Source: Candidatus Gastranaerophilales bacterium
GTDB taxonomy: Bacteria; Cyanobacteriota; Vampirovibrionia; Gastranaerophilales; Gastranaerophilaceae
Reading direction: 5' to 3'
DNA length: 64,000 bases
NCBI GenBank assembly: GCA_017461425.1
Contig: JAFTXY010000011.1
Coordinates: 372,001 to 436,000 of the forward strand
The notes beneath the pieces are model-generated. The model did not search any database. It saw only the letters and a program-made list of their open reading frames with translations, and was not told the DNA's origin. Below, piece after piece: positions 16,707-25,335 of this stretch. The stretch's first letter is position 1; every line of letters starts with the position of its first letter. A program made the translations under genes and the position numbers.

Positions 16707-18310
16707 TACATAACCACTTCAAGATTCATAGAACTTTTTGTAACTCTTGTTAAAAGTCTTGTATTGCCAATTTTGACGATAAAATTAGCGCCTCTATCAT
16801 CTTTTTCTGATAGTCTGAATTTTATGTCATAGTTTTCAAGTTTTGGTTGTTTGAAATTATATAATGGGAATACATCATCAAAAATATAGCCCATAAAATT
16901 AATATTGTTATTGTATGAAACGCACATAAAACCACGCTCTGGTGCTATTTCAACACTAGATAATACAATAGGTTCTGAAGCAACTTCTTCTTTTGGCTGT
17001 TGCTTAAGAGCAATTGGAGCTTGTTCTTGAATCGGTTCTTGTGGTTGATAGTTATCTTCAATAGCATTAACTGTAATTAAGCTATCTTCTTTAAGAATTT
17101 TTTGTATAATGTCATAGTCGTTTCTAGGTTTTTGTGCTTTTATAGATTGTTTATCTTTATATCTTTCAACTTTTGCCTTATCATAGTTATTTTTTAAATC
17201 AGGGTCATAACTTGATAATTCATATTTTTTCTTAGTAGCAGATGAAGCAGGATTGTAAAAGCCAGTTTGTTTGATGTTTTTATCGAAAATAAAATATTGA
17301 CCTTTTTCTTCTTTTTTATTTTCATCTTTAGCGACAAGACCATCTTGCTTATCTAGTTTTTCCATTAAATCGGCTTTGCTTTTTAATTTTGTTTGATTTG
17401 GTTTTTTATTTAATACAAATAGCATTATAAAGAAACTTATTAAACCTGCGATAAACATCAAAATAGCATCTTTTAATGTTAAACCATATTCAGATAATTT
17501 ATCTGATAACGATTCAGAAAATGCATTTGCTTTAGATTTAAATGATTTTTTTTCGCTGCTATTTGCAATTTCTTCAATTTCTTTTAAATCATCACTTTTT
17601 AAAAATTCTTCAAATTTATCTTCTTGAATCTTAGGTTCTTCTGTTGTTTTTTCGATATTTTCTTTTGGGGTATTTTGTTCTACTTCATTATTTTCTGAAG
17701 TTGGATAATTTTGAACGATTGAAGATAAATCAGGTTTGTTTGTGGCAACTTTTGCTGCTTTTTTAACTATTAATTTTTCGTTATATTTCTTCTCTAATCT
17801 TTTTTCTTGCGAAACCAAATTTTTTTTTTGAACTTGTTTTTCTTCTTTTATTTGTTGTTTAGTTTCTTTTGTTTCAAGCGCAACTTTATCTTCTGTTGTT
17901 GCGGTCTTTGCGTCAGCTATACTTTTTATATTTACATTAAAGTTAATCGGCTTTGTAGTGTTGATGTTTATTTTAGTATAGCCATTATTTAATTTATCCA
18001 TGCCTGCATATTGATAAGAATCTGTTGAAATTGTTCTTATGTCGTTTGAATTTGCAAGAGTTTTTGTAGAAATATCTTTTGTTTCAGGAAGTAAAATATA
18101 ATAATTTAAATCACTTTTTTTGATTACTTTAATTGGCTCCCTGAATTTGTTTTGTGTGTGAAGATTGACACTATAAGCGTTATCGCTTGTTTTTATTAGT
18201 TCAATTTTTGAGAGAGAATTTTTATATTCAGAATCAAGCCCTAAGGCGATATTCGATAAAAGTAGTAATGTTAAAACACTATTTAATTTTTTATTAAAAA
18301 CTCTGCTCAC
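16706..18310 (-). CDS. AMIN-like domain single-pass membrane protein
   Basis: This 534-residue protein has an N-terminal signal sequence (LNSVLTLLLLSNIALG). Residues about 33-130 form a beta-rich region resembling the AMIN domain of the amidase gene at 20107-22125 (compare TISTDSYQYAGMDKLNNGYTKININTTKPINF with the VRVVFNTTDENTLVNF region of the amidase). A Lys/Glu-rich linker follows, then a membrane helix (about 279-301, DAILMFIAGLISFFIMLFVL) and a cytoplasmic-looking C-terminal region with a beta-rich final domain. AMIN domains target wall or secretin complexes, so an envelope-assembly role is inferred. The start is GTG with AAGGAT upstream. A 51-codon frame is coupled to its stop. Confidence 0.65.
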   Translation of the reverse strand: MSRVFNKKLNSVLTLLLLSNIALGLDSEYKNSLSKIELIKTSDNAYSVNLHTQNKFREPIKVIKKSDLNYYILLPETKDISTKTLANSNDIRTISTDSYQYAGMDKLNNGYTKININTTKPINFNVNIKSIADAKTATTEDKVALETKETKQQIKEEKQVQKKNLVSQEKRLEKKYNEKLIVKKAAKVATNKPDLSSIVQNYPTSENNEVEQNTPKENIEKTTEEPKIQEDKFEEFLKSDDLKEIEEIANSSEKKSFKSKANAFSESLSDKLSEYGLTLKDAILMFIAGLISFFIMLFVLNKKPNQTKLKSKADLMEKLDKQDGLVAKDENKKEEKGQYFIFDKNIKQTGFYNPASSATKKKYELSSYDPDLKNNYDKAKVERYKDKQSIKAQKPRNDYDIIQKILKEDSLITVNAIEDNYQPQEPIQEQAPIALKQQPKEEVASEPIVLSSVEIAPERGFMCVSYNNNINFMGYIFDDVFPLYNFKQPKLENYDIKFRLSEKDDRGANFIVKIGNTRLLTRVTKSSMNLEVVM

Positions 18311-18401
18311 TTTACTATCCTTATTGTATAAAATTGTTCTTTTTTATTATAATCATATTATAGTATAAATATTTTTTATTGTAAAAACATTGGAATAAAT
18401 A

Positions 18402-19322
18402 GTGAAAAAAGTTAATAAAACTGAAAAAGAAAATAATTTTAAATCAGGTTTTACAACATTAGTTGCAAGACCAAACGTTGGTAAATCAACTCTTTTGAAT
18501 AAAATATTGGGGCAAAAAATTGCCATTGCAACTCCATTAAGACAAACAACTAGAAAAAATTTAAAAGGAATTTATACAGATTCTGAAGCTCAAGTAGTTA
18601 TAGTTGATACTCCTGGAGTTCATAAACCAATTAATGAATTAGGAAAATATTTGTCTGCTCAATCAAAAGATGCTCTTTTAGATTCTGATTTAATTTTATT
18701 TATGGTTGATGCAACAGAGCCTTGTGGCTTGGGTGATAAATGGATTTATGAAAATTATTTAAAAGATATTGATACTCCAATTTTGCTTGTTTTAAATAAA
18801 GTTGATTTAATAAAAAATCTTGAACAAAGAGAATTGAATTTATTTTCTTATAAAAAAATGTTTGAAAAAAATGTTGATTCTATTAAAATTAGCGCAAAAA
18901 CTGGAAGAAATGTTGATGATTTAATTAAAAAAATTAAAGAATATATGCCTTTTGGTGAAATGATTTATGATGAAGATTTAGTAACAGATATAAATCTTCG
19001 AGAAATAGCTTGTGAAATTATTAGAGAAAAAATAATTTTAAATACAAAAGATGAAGTTCCGCATAGTGTTGCTGTTGTTATTGATAGCTATAAAGAGGAA
19101 GAGAACATAGATAAAATCAGCGCAAAAATAATTGTTAATAACGAGAGTCAAAAAGGAATTATTATTGGAAAACAAGGCGCTATGTTGAAAAAAATTGGGA
19201 CAAGTGCACGATTAGAGTTAGAAAAAATTACAGAGAAAAAAGTTTTTCTTGAATTGTTTGTAAAAGTTCAAAAAAATTGGTTAAAAGATAAAAATGCTAT
19301 TAAAGAGCTCGGTTTTAATTAA
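18402..19322 (+). CDS. era: GTPase Era
   Basis: This 306-residue protein is full-length Era, a GTPase that binds the 3' end of 16S rRNA during 30S assembly. The G-domain (about 14-185) shows the G2 region PLRQTTR, G3 VDTPG and G4 NKVD. The KH RNA-binding domain follows (about 215-300; IIIGKQGAMLKKIG is the GxxG loop). The G1 motif reads ARPNVGKST rather than the usual GRPNVGKST, so the first P-loop glycine is alanine. The start is GTG at 18402. The stop shares TTAA with the convergent murI gene. Confidence 0.95.
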   Translation: MKKVNKTEKENNFKSGFTTLVARPNVGKSTLLNKILGQKIAIATPLRQTTRKNLKGIYTDSEAQVVIVDTPGVHKPINELGKYLSAQSKDALLDSDLILFMVDATEPCGLGDKWIYENYLKDIDTPILLVLNKVDLIKNLEQRELNLFSYKKMFEKNVDSIKISAKTGRNVDDLIKKIKEYMPFGEMIYDEDLVTDINLREIACEIIREKIILNTKDEVPHSVAVVIDSYKEEENIDKISAKIIVNNESQKGIIIGKQGAMLKKIGTSARLELEKITEKKVFLELFVKVQKNWLKDKNAIKELGFN

Positions 19323-20107
19323 AGTTCAACAAGCTGTGCTTCTTTGACATCAAAAAAAGTTTTAGCACTTAGGATAAATTCATTTGGATTTTTTGAAACA
19401 AAAAATTGAATTGTTCCTTTTGTGTTGCTTGTGTTTTTAGGTAAGCTATTTTTTACAATTTGTGCTAAGCATAATGCAGGATTAAAGTATTCTACATTTA
19501 AAATATTTTTGAATATTTCTTCTAAATATGGATAATGAGTGCATCCAAGAACAATTCTTTTGGCATTATTATTTTTTGCGATATCCAATTTGGATTTAAT
19601 TAATTCAATTGATTGTTTATCGTTATATAATCTATTTTCAACAATTTCGACAAAACCAGTGCAATCAATTCCTAAGACATTTATTTTTGAATTAATTTTA
19701 TGTATTTCTTCGTTGTATTTTTTTGAATTAATTGTTGCTTTTGTAGCAAGAATTGCAATTGTTTCGTTATCTTTTAAATTTTCAATAGATGTTTTTGCAA
19801 CACTTTGTATTAAGGGAAAAATTTTTATTTTATCTTTAAAATAATTTTTTAATTCGTCATATGCAACTGCGGATGTTGTATTGCAAGCAAAAACTGCATG
19901 CTTTACATTTTTTGAAATAAAAAATTCAAGGATTTTTTTGGTGTAATTAAAAATTTCCTGTGGAGTTTTAGTTCCATATGGAACATTTTTTGTATCTCCG
20001 AAAAATAAATAATTTTTTTCAGGCATTAATTTAACAAGTTGAGATAATACGCTTAACCCCCCAACTCCACTATCCAAGACTCCTATATAATTTTCATTAT
20101 TTGTCAT
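19319..20107 (-). CDS. murI: Glutamate racemase
   Basis: This enzyme converts L-glutamate to D-glutamate for peptidoglycan. The 262 residues are normal length. GVLDSGVGGLSVLSQL is the substrate-loop signature, FACNTTSA holds the first catalytic cysteine and VLGCTHYPYLEEI the second. It starts at the last base of the amidase gene upstream, so both are probably co-transcribed as a wall-metabolism pair. The 3' end shares TTAA with era. Confidence 0.96.
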   Translation of the reverse strand: MTNNENYIGVLDSGVGGLSVLSQLVKLMPEKNYLFFGDTKNVPYGTKTPQEIFNYTKKILEFFISKNVKHAVFACNTTSAVAYDELKNYFKDKIKIFPLIQSVAKTSIENLKDNETIAILATKATINSKKYNEEIHKINSKINVLGIDCTGFVEIVENRLYNDKQSIELIKSKLDIAKNNNAKRIVLGCTHYPYLEEIFKNILNVEYFNPALCLAQIVKNSLPKNTSNTKGTIQFFVSKNPNEFILSAKTFFDVKEAQLVEL

Positions 20108-22125
20108 TATTTTTTTAAATACTCCAAAATACCTTTGGCAATTGCTGTTGCAATTTCTTCTTGTCTGTCTTCTTTTATTAACTTAGCTCTTTCTTCAAGA
20201 TTTGAAATGAAACCTATTTCAATTAAAACACTTGGAGCTTCTGTATGATTTATAACATAAAAACGAGATTTAATCACACCTCTATCGATTGTTTCCCATT
20301 TTCTTAGATTTTTATTGCTTGCAAAATTTTCATGAATTACTTGGGCTAATCGATAGCTGTCATCTTTAAAATAATGCGTTTCAAGACCGTAAGAATCTTC
20401 TTTTACGGTTGAATTTGTATGAATACTTACATATATGTCAGGGCTCAATTCGTTAGAGTAGTTTACTCTTTCTTCCAGACTTAAAGTAGTATCTTTTTTT
20501 CTTGTCATATAAACATGGACATCTTTTTTCTCAAGTTTTTCTTTGACAAGTTTTGCAACTTCAATATTGATTGTTTTTTCATAATATCCGCCACCAATGG
20601 CGCCACTATCAATACCTCCATGCCCAGGGTCTATTACGACTTTTTTCATAGAGCTTATTTTTGCGTCTTCTTTTTTTCTTTTTGGTTTTTCGATTTTTTC
20701 GTTTTTATTATCTTCGCTTTTTGGAATATATATTACATTTATATTTTCAGATATTTTTTCTTTTGGTTTTTCTTCTTTTTTATCTGCAACTTTTATTTCT
20801 TCTGGCGGAGTTTGTGGAGTTATTTCGATAACATTTTCATTTTGTTGTTCTTGAGGTTTTTCTTTAAAGCACAATTTAATTGATTTTGCATTGGATTCAA
20901 CATTTGCATATGAAAAATTTATTGTATCCATAGGGATGATAAATCTTGTTTTATCGCTTGAAATTTTTAATGCTTGAATTTTTAAATCTGTTGTTGCAAG
21001 CATTTGATTAAATAAAAGTTCATTATAATCGCCCAAATTATTAACATCTAGATAGAAATTGTTATTTAATTCAAACACATCATAAGTAACTGATTTACTA
21101 AAGTTAACCTCGAAAACTCGATAATTAGTTGAAGTTTTTACAGATTTATATGAATTAACATTTGCAGTATCTGATGAAAAAATGGTGTTAATTATATAGC
21201 CTCTATGTGATATAAATAAACTTTGTCCATCTGGCGAAATAACAAAACGATAATCTCTCAGAGTATCTCCTTGAAGAGTCAGTCTGATTTTTCTTGCGTT
21301 TAGTTTATTTATTGTTAATAATGCTTGAATATCTTTTTGTGAACTTGGAATTTGATACGTTTTGTTTTCAAGTTTAGAATTCATTGATGCATTATCTAAA
21401 ACAATTGTTGCTTTTGTATTTTCTGGATTATAGCTAGCTCTTTGAAGAGAAATTGAACCTAGTCCTCTTAAAATTAAACCATCTGAATTTTGGCTAATTT
21501 GGCTTAAATAGTATTTTGTTTGAAATTTAGGTATTAAATTGATTACTTCTTCATTTGTATTATAACTTAGGGTTGATGATGTATTTTGAAGATAATTTGT
21601 TTTATCCATGTCTCCTGATGGAGTGTAGAATTTATATTGAATTGAATTGTCAATTATTTGATTTTTATATTTAACAATAATATCGCTTCCGTTTGTGTAG
21701 GTTTTAAAATTTACTAGAGTGTTTTCATCTGTTGTATTGAAAACAACTCTTACGATATTAGGATTAACAGAAAATTGTGACATTTGAATTGTCTGAATGC
21801 TGGATGAATTTTGCAATTTATAAATTCTTGATGGATTAATCAAAATTGCATTTGGAATATCGACAACGTATCTTGATGGCGAAGTCATTTTAAATGCTGT
21901 TGTTTTTGTAATTAAATTGATGGTGTTTTCATTTTGAGTCGGAATTGGCACATATGAATTTTGTTGAATGGAATTATTAATATTTCCAATTCCCCTTATT
22001 AAAACCATTCTGTCTGAACTATCAATTACAAGGTCTTTTATCTTGTAAGTTTCAGCACAAAATGCGTTTTGAACAAAAAACGTCAGACAAAAAATTATAG
22101 CCAGTGTTATTCTTAATAAAAACAA
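20107..22125 (-). CDS. AMIN-domain N-acetylmuramoyl-L-alanine amidase
   Basis: This zinc amidase cleaves the bond between MurNAc and L-Ala in peptidoglycan, typically to separate daughter cells. The 672 residues comprise a signal peptide (ITLAIIFCLTFFVQNAFCA), two or more AMIN-type beta domains (about 25-150 and 210-420), a Lys/Glu/Pro linker, and an Amidase_3 domain from about 490. The zinc ligands are visible: H502 in DPGHGG, the glutamate in YYEKTIN, and the histidine in VSIHTNS. The catalytic glutamate is in LIEIGFISN. The start is TTG at 22125 with GAGGA six bases upstream. The AMIN plus Amidase_3 layout is the AmiC type widespread in Cyanobacteria. Confidence 0.93.
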   Translation of the reverse strand: MFLLRITLAIIFCLTFFVQNAFCAETYKIKDLVIDSSDRMVLIRGIGNINNSIQQNSYVPIPTQNENTINLITKTTAFKMTSPSRYVVDIPNAILINPSRIYKLQNSSSIQTIQMSQFSVNPNIVRVVFNTTDENTLVNFKTYTNGSDIIVKYKNQIIDNSIQYKFYTPSGDMDKTNYLQNTSSTLSYNTNEEVINLIPKFQTKYYLSQISQNSDGLILRGLGSISLQRASYNPENTKATIVLDNASMNSKLENKTYQIPSSQKDIQALLTINKLNARKIRLTLQGDTLRDYRFVISPDGQSLFISHRGYIINTIFSSDTANVNSYKSVKTSTNYRVFEVNFSKSVTYDVFELNNNFYLDVNNLGDYNELLFNQMLATTDLKIQALKISSDKTRFIIPMDTINFSYANVESNAKSIKLCFKEKPQEQQNENVIEITPQTPPEEIKVADKKEEKPKEKISENINVIYIPKSEDNKNEKIEKPKRKKEDAKISSMKKVVIDPGHGGIDSGAIGGGYYEKTINIEVAKLVKEKLEKKDVHVYMTRKKDTTLSLEERVNYSNELSPDIYVSIHTNSTVKEDSYGLETHYFKDDSYRLAQVIHENFASNKNLRKWETIDRGVIKSRFYVINHTEAPSVLIEIGFISNLEERAKLIKEDRQEEIATAIAKGILEYLKK

Positions 22126-22204
22126 TTGTTTTCCTCTATCATAATTGTAGCATTAACTTGATATTATTAACTAAACTATTTTATTGAATTTTTAGGGTAA
22201 TTAA

Positions 22205-22210
22205 TATAGT
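22205..22210 (+). promoter_or_regulatory. Possible -10 box (TATAGT) upstream of the sugar permease genes
   Basis: TATAGT ends eight bases before the ATG. There is no Shine-Dalgarno close to the start. It is part of the recurring short-spacing pattern described in the findings. Confidence 0.42.
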
Positions 22211-22218
22211 ATTTATTT

Positions 22219-23088
22219 ATGGATTCAAAGAAGAGTTTATGCGCATATCTTTTTTTGTTACCTGCGGGGATAGTTTTAACTATATTCTTTTTTATTCCGT
22301 TTTTTCAAACCATACATTTAAGCTTCTTTGATTATTCGCATGATGTCTATGTGCCTGAATTTGTTGGTTTTTCAAATTATATTGCTCTTGTAAAATCTCC
22401 ATTATTTATAAAAACTATTTTGAATACATTTTATTTTTTAATTTTGTGTGTGCCGTTTTTGGTTATTTTTCCGTTATTTTTAGCAATTTTAATTAATCAA
22501 AATATAAAATTTAAAAACACATATAAAATTCTTATTTATTTGCCTGTTGTTATTTCAATTGTTGTTGTGGCAATAGCTTTTAAATGGTTATATGCGCCAA
22601 ATGGTTTGTTGAATTTCTTTTTAGAAAAGTTAAATATATCTCAAATCGGTTGGCTTTCTGATCCAAAAGTTTCAATGATTTCTGTTGCTTTGGTAACCAT
22701 ATTTAAAGGTGTTGGATACTATATGATGATATATCTATCAGCTTTAATGGGCGTACCAAAAGAATTATATGAAGCAGCAGAAGTTGATGGTGCTGTTGGA
22801 TTTAAAAAGCATATGCTCGTAACTATTCCGCATATTATGCCAATGATTGCTTTGGTTAGTACAATAAGTTCGATTTCAGCATTGAAAGTTTTTGTTGAAA
22901 TTTATGTTATGACAAGAGGGGGTCCTTTGGATTCAACAAAAACTATAGTTTACTATATTTATGAAAAAGCTTTTGAAAATCTTGATATGGGAATAGCATC
23001 TGCAGGTGCTGTAATATTATTGTTTATTGTAATGGGATTTTCAATTTTGAATATTTTTGTTTTTGAAAGGGATAAATATAAAGTATGA
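22219..23088 (+). CDS. Sugar ABC transporter permease, MalF/UgpA type
   Basis: This 289-residue inner-membrane protein has about six hydrophobic helices, starting with LFLLPAGIVLTIFFFIPFF. Its cytoplasmic EAA loop is recognisable as EAAEVDGAVGFKKHMLVTIPHIMP. That is the form used by carbohydrate (CUT1) importers such as UgpA and LacF. It forms a heterodimer with the permease encoded immediately downstream, whose start overlaps its stop by four bases. Neither a binding protein nor an ATPase gene is adjacent, so the transporter is incomplete here. The sugar cannot be read, though the glgC neighbour hints at carbohydrate. Confidence 0.9.
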   Translation: MDSKKSLCAYLFLLPAGIVLTIFFFIPFFQTIHLSFFDYSHDVYVPEFVGFSNYIALVKSPLFIKTILNTFYFLILCVPFLVIFPLFLAILINQNIKFKNTYKILIYLPVVISIVVVAIAFKWLYAPNGLLNFFLEKLNISQIGWLSDPKVSMISVALVTIFKGVGYYMMIYLSALMGVPKELYEAAEVDGAVGFKKHMLVTIPHIMPMIALVSTISSISALKVFVEIYVMTRGGPLDSTKTIVYYIYEKAFENLDMGIASAGAVILLFIVMGFSILNIFVFERDKYKV

Positions 23089-23927
23089 AATTAAAACCTA
23101 AAAATATTTTAATTCATTCAATTTTAATTTTGATTTGTATTTTATCTTTAATACCTTTCTTGTGGCTTTTATCAACTGCCTTAAAAGGACAAAATGAAAA
23201 TATCTTTGCTTATCCTCCCGTATTTATTCCGCAAGATTTTACTTTGGATAATTTTAAAGAGGTTTTAAGATTAGTTCCTATTGTAAAATATGTTATAAAT
23301 AGTTTCATTGTTGCATCCATTACAGTCGTTTTAAATGTTATTTTATCGGCATTAGCTGCATATCCATTAGCAAGGATGGATTTCAAAGGAAAAAAAGTTG
23401 CATTTTTTGCAATTCTAGCAACAATTATGGTTCCATTTCAAACAATCATGCTTCCTGTTTATATAATTACTTTAAAATTAAACATGGTTGATTCTTATTC
23501 AACTTTAATGGGATATGTTGGTTTGATTATGCCATTTGCCGTTAATGCATTTGGAATATTTTTGATGCGACAAGCATTTTTAGCTATTCCTAAAGAAATG
23601 GAAGAAAGCGCAGTTATTGATGGATGTAATTCTGTGCAAATTTTCTTTAAGATACTTTTGCCTATGGTAAAACCAACAATAGCCTTGCTTGCAATATTTA
23701 CATTTATTGGCTCTTGGGGTGAATTTTTATGGCCAAGCATTGTTTTAACAAATGAAAAATTATTTACTTTGCCAGTAGGTATAAACAATTTATCGAGCGC
23801 TTTTAGTGCAAATTACAGACTTGTTGCAGCAGGTTCGATTGTTTCTATAATACCAATAGTTGTATTTTTCTTAGCATTACAAAAATATTTTATTGCAGGT
23901 TCAAATGACGGAGCTGTAAAAGGTTAA
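23085..23927 (+). CDS. Sugar ABC transporter permease, MalG/UgpE type
   Basis: This 280-residue inner-membrane protein has six predicted helices and the EAA motif EESAVIDGCNSVQIFFKILLPM. The start LIPFLWLLSTALKG is typical of the MalG/UgpE half. It is translated in coupling with the upstream permease (four-base overlap). Its 3' end shares TTAA with the convergent glgC gene. Family knowledge says the pair forms one carbohydrate channel energised by an MsmX-like shared ATPase; no such gene is in this window. Confidence 0.9.
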   Translation: MKLKPKNILIHSILILICILSLIPFLWLLSTALKGQNENIFAYPPVFIPQDFTLDNFKEVLRLVPIVKYVINSFIVASITVVLNVILSALAAYPLARMDFKGKKVAFFAILATIMVPFQTIMLPVYIITLKLNMVDSYSTLMGYVGLIMPFAVNAFGIFLMRQAFLAIPKEMEESAVIDGCNSVQIFFKILLPMVKPTIALLAIFTFIGSWGEFLWPSIVLTNEKLFTLPVGINNLSSAFSANYRLVAAGSIVSIIPIVVFFLALQKYFIAGSNDGAVKG

Positions 23928-25162
23928 TCAACTATTGCGCCTTTTGGAACAACTGTTATGCCGCCACTTGAAACATAGAAGCCTCTTTTTAAATCTTCTT
24001 CTTTGTTAAAGCCAATTTCTGTGTATGGCGGAATAGTAACATTTTTATCGATAATTGCACGATTAATTTGAGAGTGTCTACCTATAGATACATTTTCCAT
24101 TAAAATTGAATCACAAACACTTGAATAGCTGTTAATTCTAACTTTTGGTGATAAAACGCAGCCTGAAATCATACCGCCTGAGATGATACAACCTTCTGAA
24201 ACTAATGAGTTCTTAGCTAAGCCCACACGTTCATCTTCATCCCAAATGAATTTTGCAGGAGGGTAGTTGTAATTATATGTTCTTAATGGCCAATCTGGTG
24301 AATATAGGTTTAATTCTGGAGCATAAGCTAATAAATCCATATTTGCTTGCCAATATGAATCAACATTTCCAACATCTTTCCAATAGCCACGTTCTGTATC
24401 CGTCATTCCTGCAAAATGATTTGTAGAGAAATTATAGATATAAACTTTTGAGCCATTATTTAACATATTTGGAATAATATTTTTTCCAAAATCATGTGAT
24501 GAATTTTCATCTTGTGCGTCTTCTTTTAATTCTTTTACAAGTTTATCTGGTTCAAATATATAATTTCCCATTGAAACAAGACATTTTGTTGGATCGCCTG
24601 GGATATGTTTTGGAGTATGTTGTGGTTTTTCAATAAAGCCTGTTAATCTCCAATCATTATCAACTTCAATAACACCATATTCACTAGCTAATTCAATTGG
24701 AATTGCAATAGCAGAAATTGTTAAATCTGCTTGTTTTTCGATATGATAATTAAGCATTTGACGAATATCCATTTTATAAATATGATCTCCGCCAAAAACG
24801 CAAATATGTGAAAAACTTTCATCTGTTATTTGATTTATGTTTTGATATATGGCATCAGCAGTACCTTTATACCAGTTTCCATCAGTTCTCATTTGAGCAG
24901 GAACTAAATCAACGTATTGGTCAATTGAAGAACATAAATTCCAGCCTCTTGAAATATGTTTATTTAAAGAATCTGATTTATATTGAGTCAGAACTTTAAT
25001 TTTGTGAAAACCAGAATTAACAAAGTTATTTAAAACGAAATCTATAATTCTATATCTTCCGCCAAATGGCACTGCGGGTTTTGCTCTATCTCTTGTTAAA
25101 GGGAATAGCCTTTTTCCTTGCCCGCCTGCAAGAACCATTGCTAAAACTTTGTTATGATACAT
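23924..25162 (-). CDS. glgC: Glucose-1-phosphate adenylyltransferase
   Basis: This enzyme makes ADP-glucose from glucose-1-phosphate and ATP, the committed step of glycogen synthesis. The 412 residues start with the nucleotidyltransferase signature MVLAGGQGKRLFPLT, followed by RAKPAVPFGGRYRIIDF. The N-terminal catalytic domain (about 1-280) leads to a left-handed beta-helix of hexapeptide repeats (from about 300: SEGCIISGG, SVSIGRHSQINRA-like turns). GGTGAG-like AGGTGAG lies a few bases before its ATG, so it has a normal ribosome-binding site. Together with the GH57 and GH13-like enzymes it supports a glycogen cycle. Effector binding cannot be judged. Confidence 0.95.
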   Translation of the reverse strand: MYHNKVLAMVLAGGQGKRLFPLTRDRAKPAVPFGGRYRIIDFVLNNFVNSGFHKIKVLTQYKSDSLNKHISRGWNLCSSIDQYVDLVPAQMRTDGNWYKGTADAIYQNINQITDESFSHICVFGGDHIYKMDIRQMLNYHIEKQADLTISAIAIPIELASEYGVIEVDNDWRLTGFIEKPQHTPKHIPGDPTKCLVSMGNYIFEPDKLVKELKEDAQDENSSHDFGKNIIPNMLNNGSKVYIYNFSTNHFAGMTDTERGYWKDVGNVDSYWQANMDLLAYAPELNLYSPDWPLRTYNYNYPPAKFIWDEDERVGLAKNSLVSEGCIISGGMISGCVLSPKVRINSYSSVCDSILMENVSIGRHSQINRAIIDKNVTIPPYTEIGFNKEEDLKRGFYVSSGGITVVPKGAIVD

Positions 25163-25335
25163 ATCTCACCTATTTTCTATTCTTTTATTTTACTTTTTTT
25201 GATAACCAAAAACAATAATTCAAATATATGTATTTTCTTATGCTTATTGATTAGTTAAGTATTGTAAAAAAGCTTATCGATATGAGCTAAAAAAATTTAT
25301 CAAGAGTTTTGTATAAAAAAACTTTGAGGATAATA

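Noticed and set aside
20515-20883. 122-codon plus-strand frame rich in Phe
   Set aside because: It is antisense to the Lys/Glu linker of the amidase gene; AAA/GAA codons read backwards give TTT/TTC. It has no homology and no start signal.
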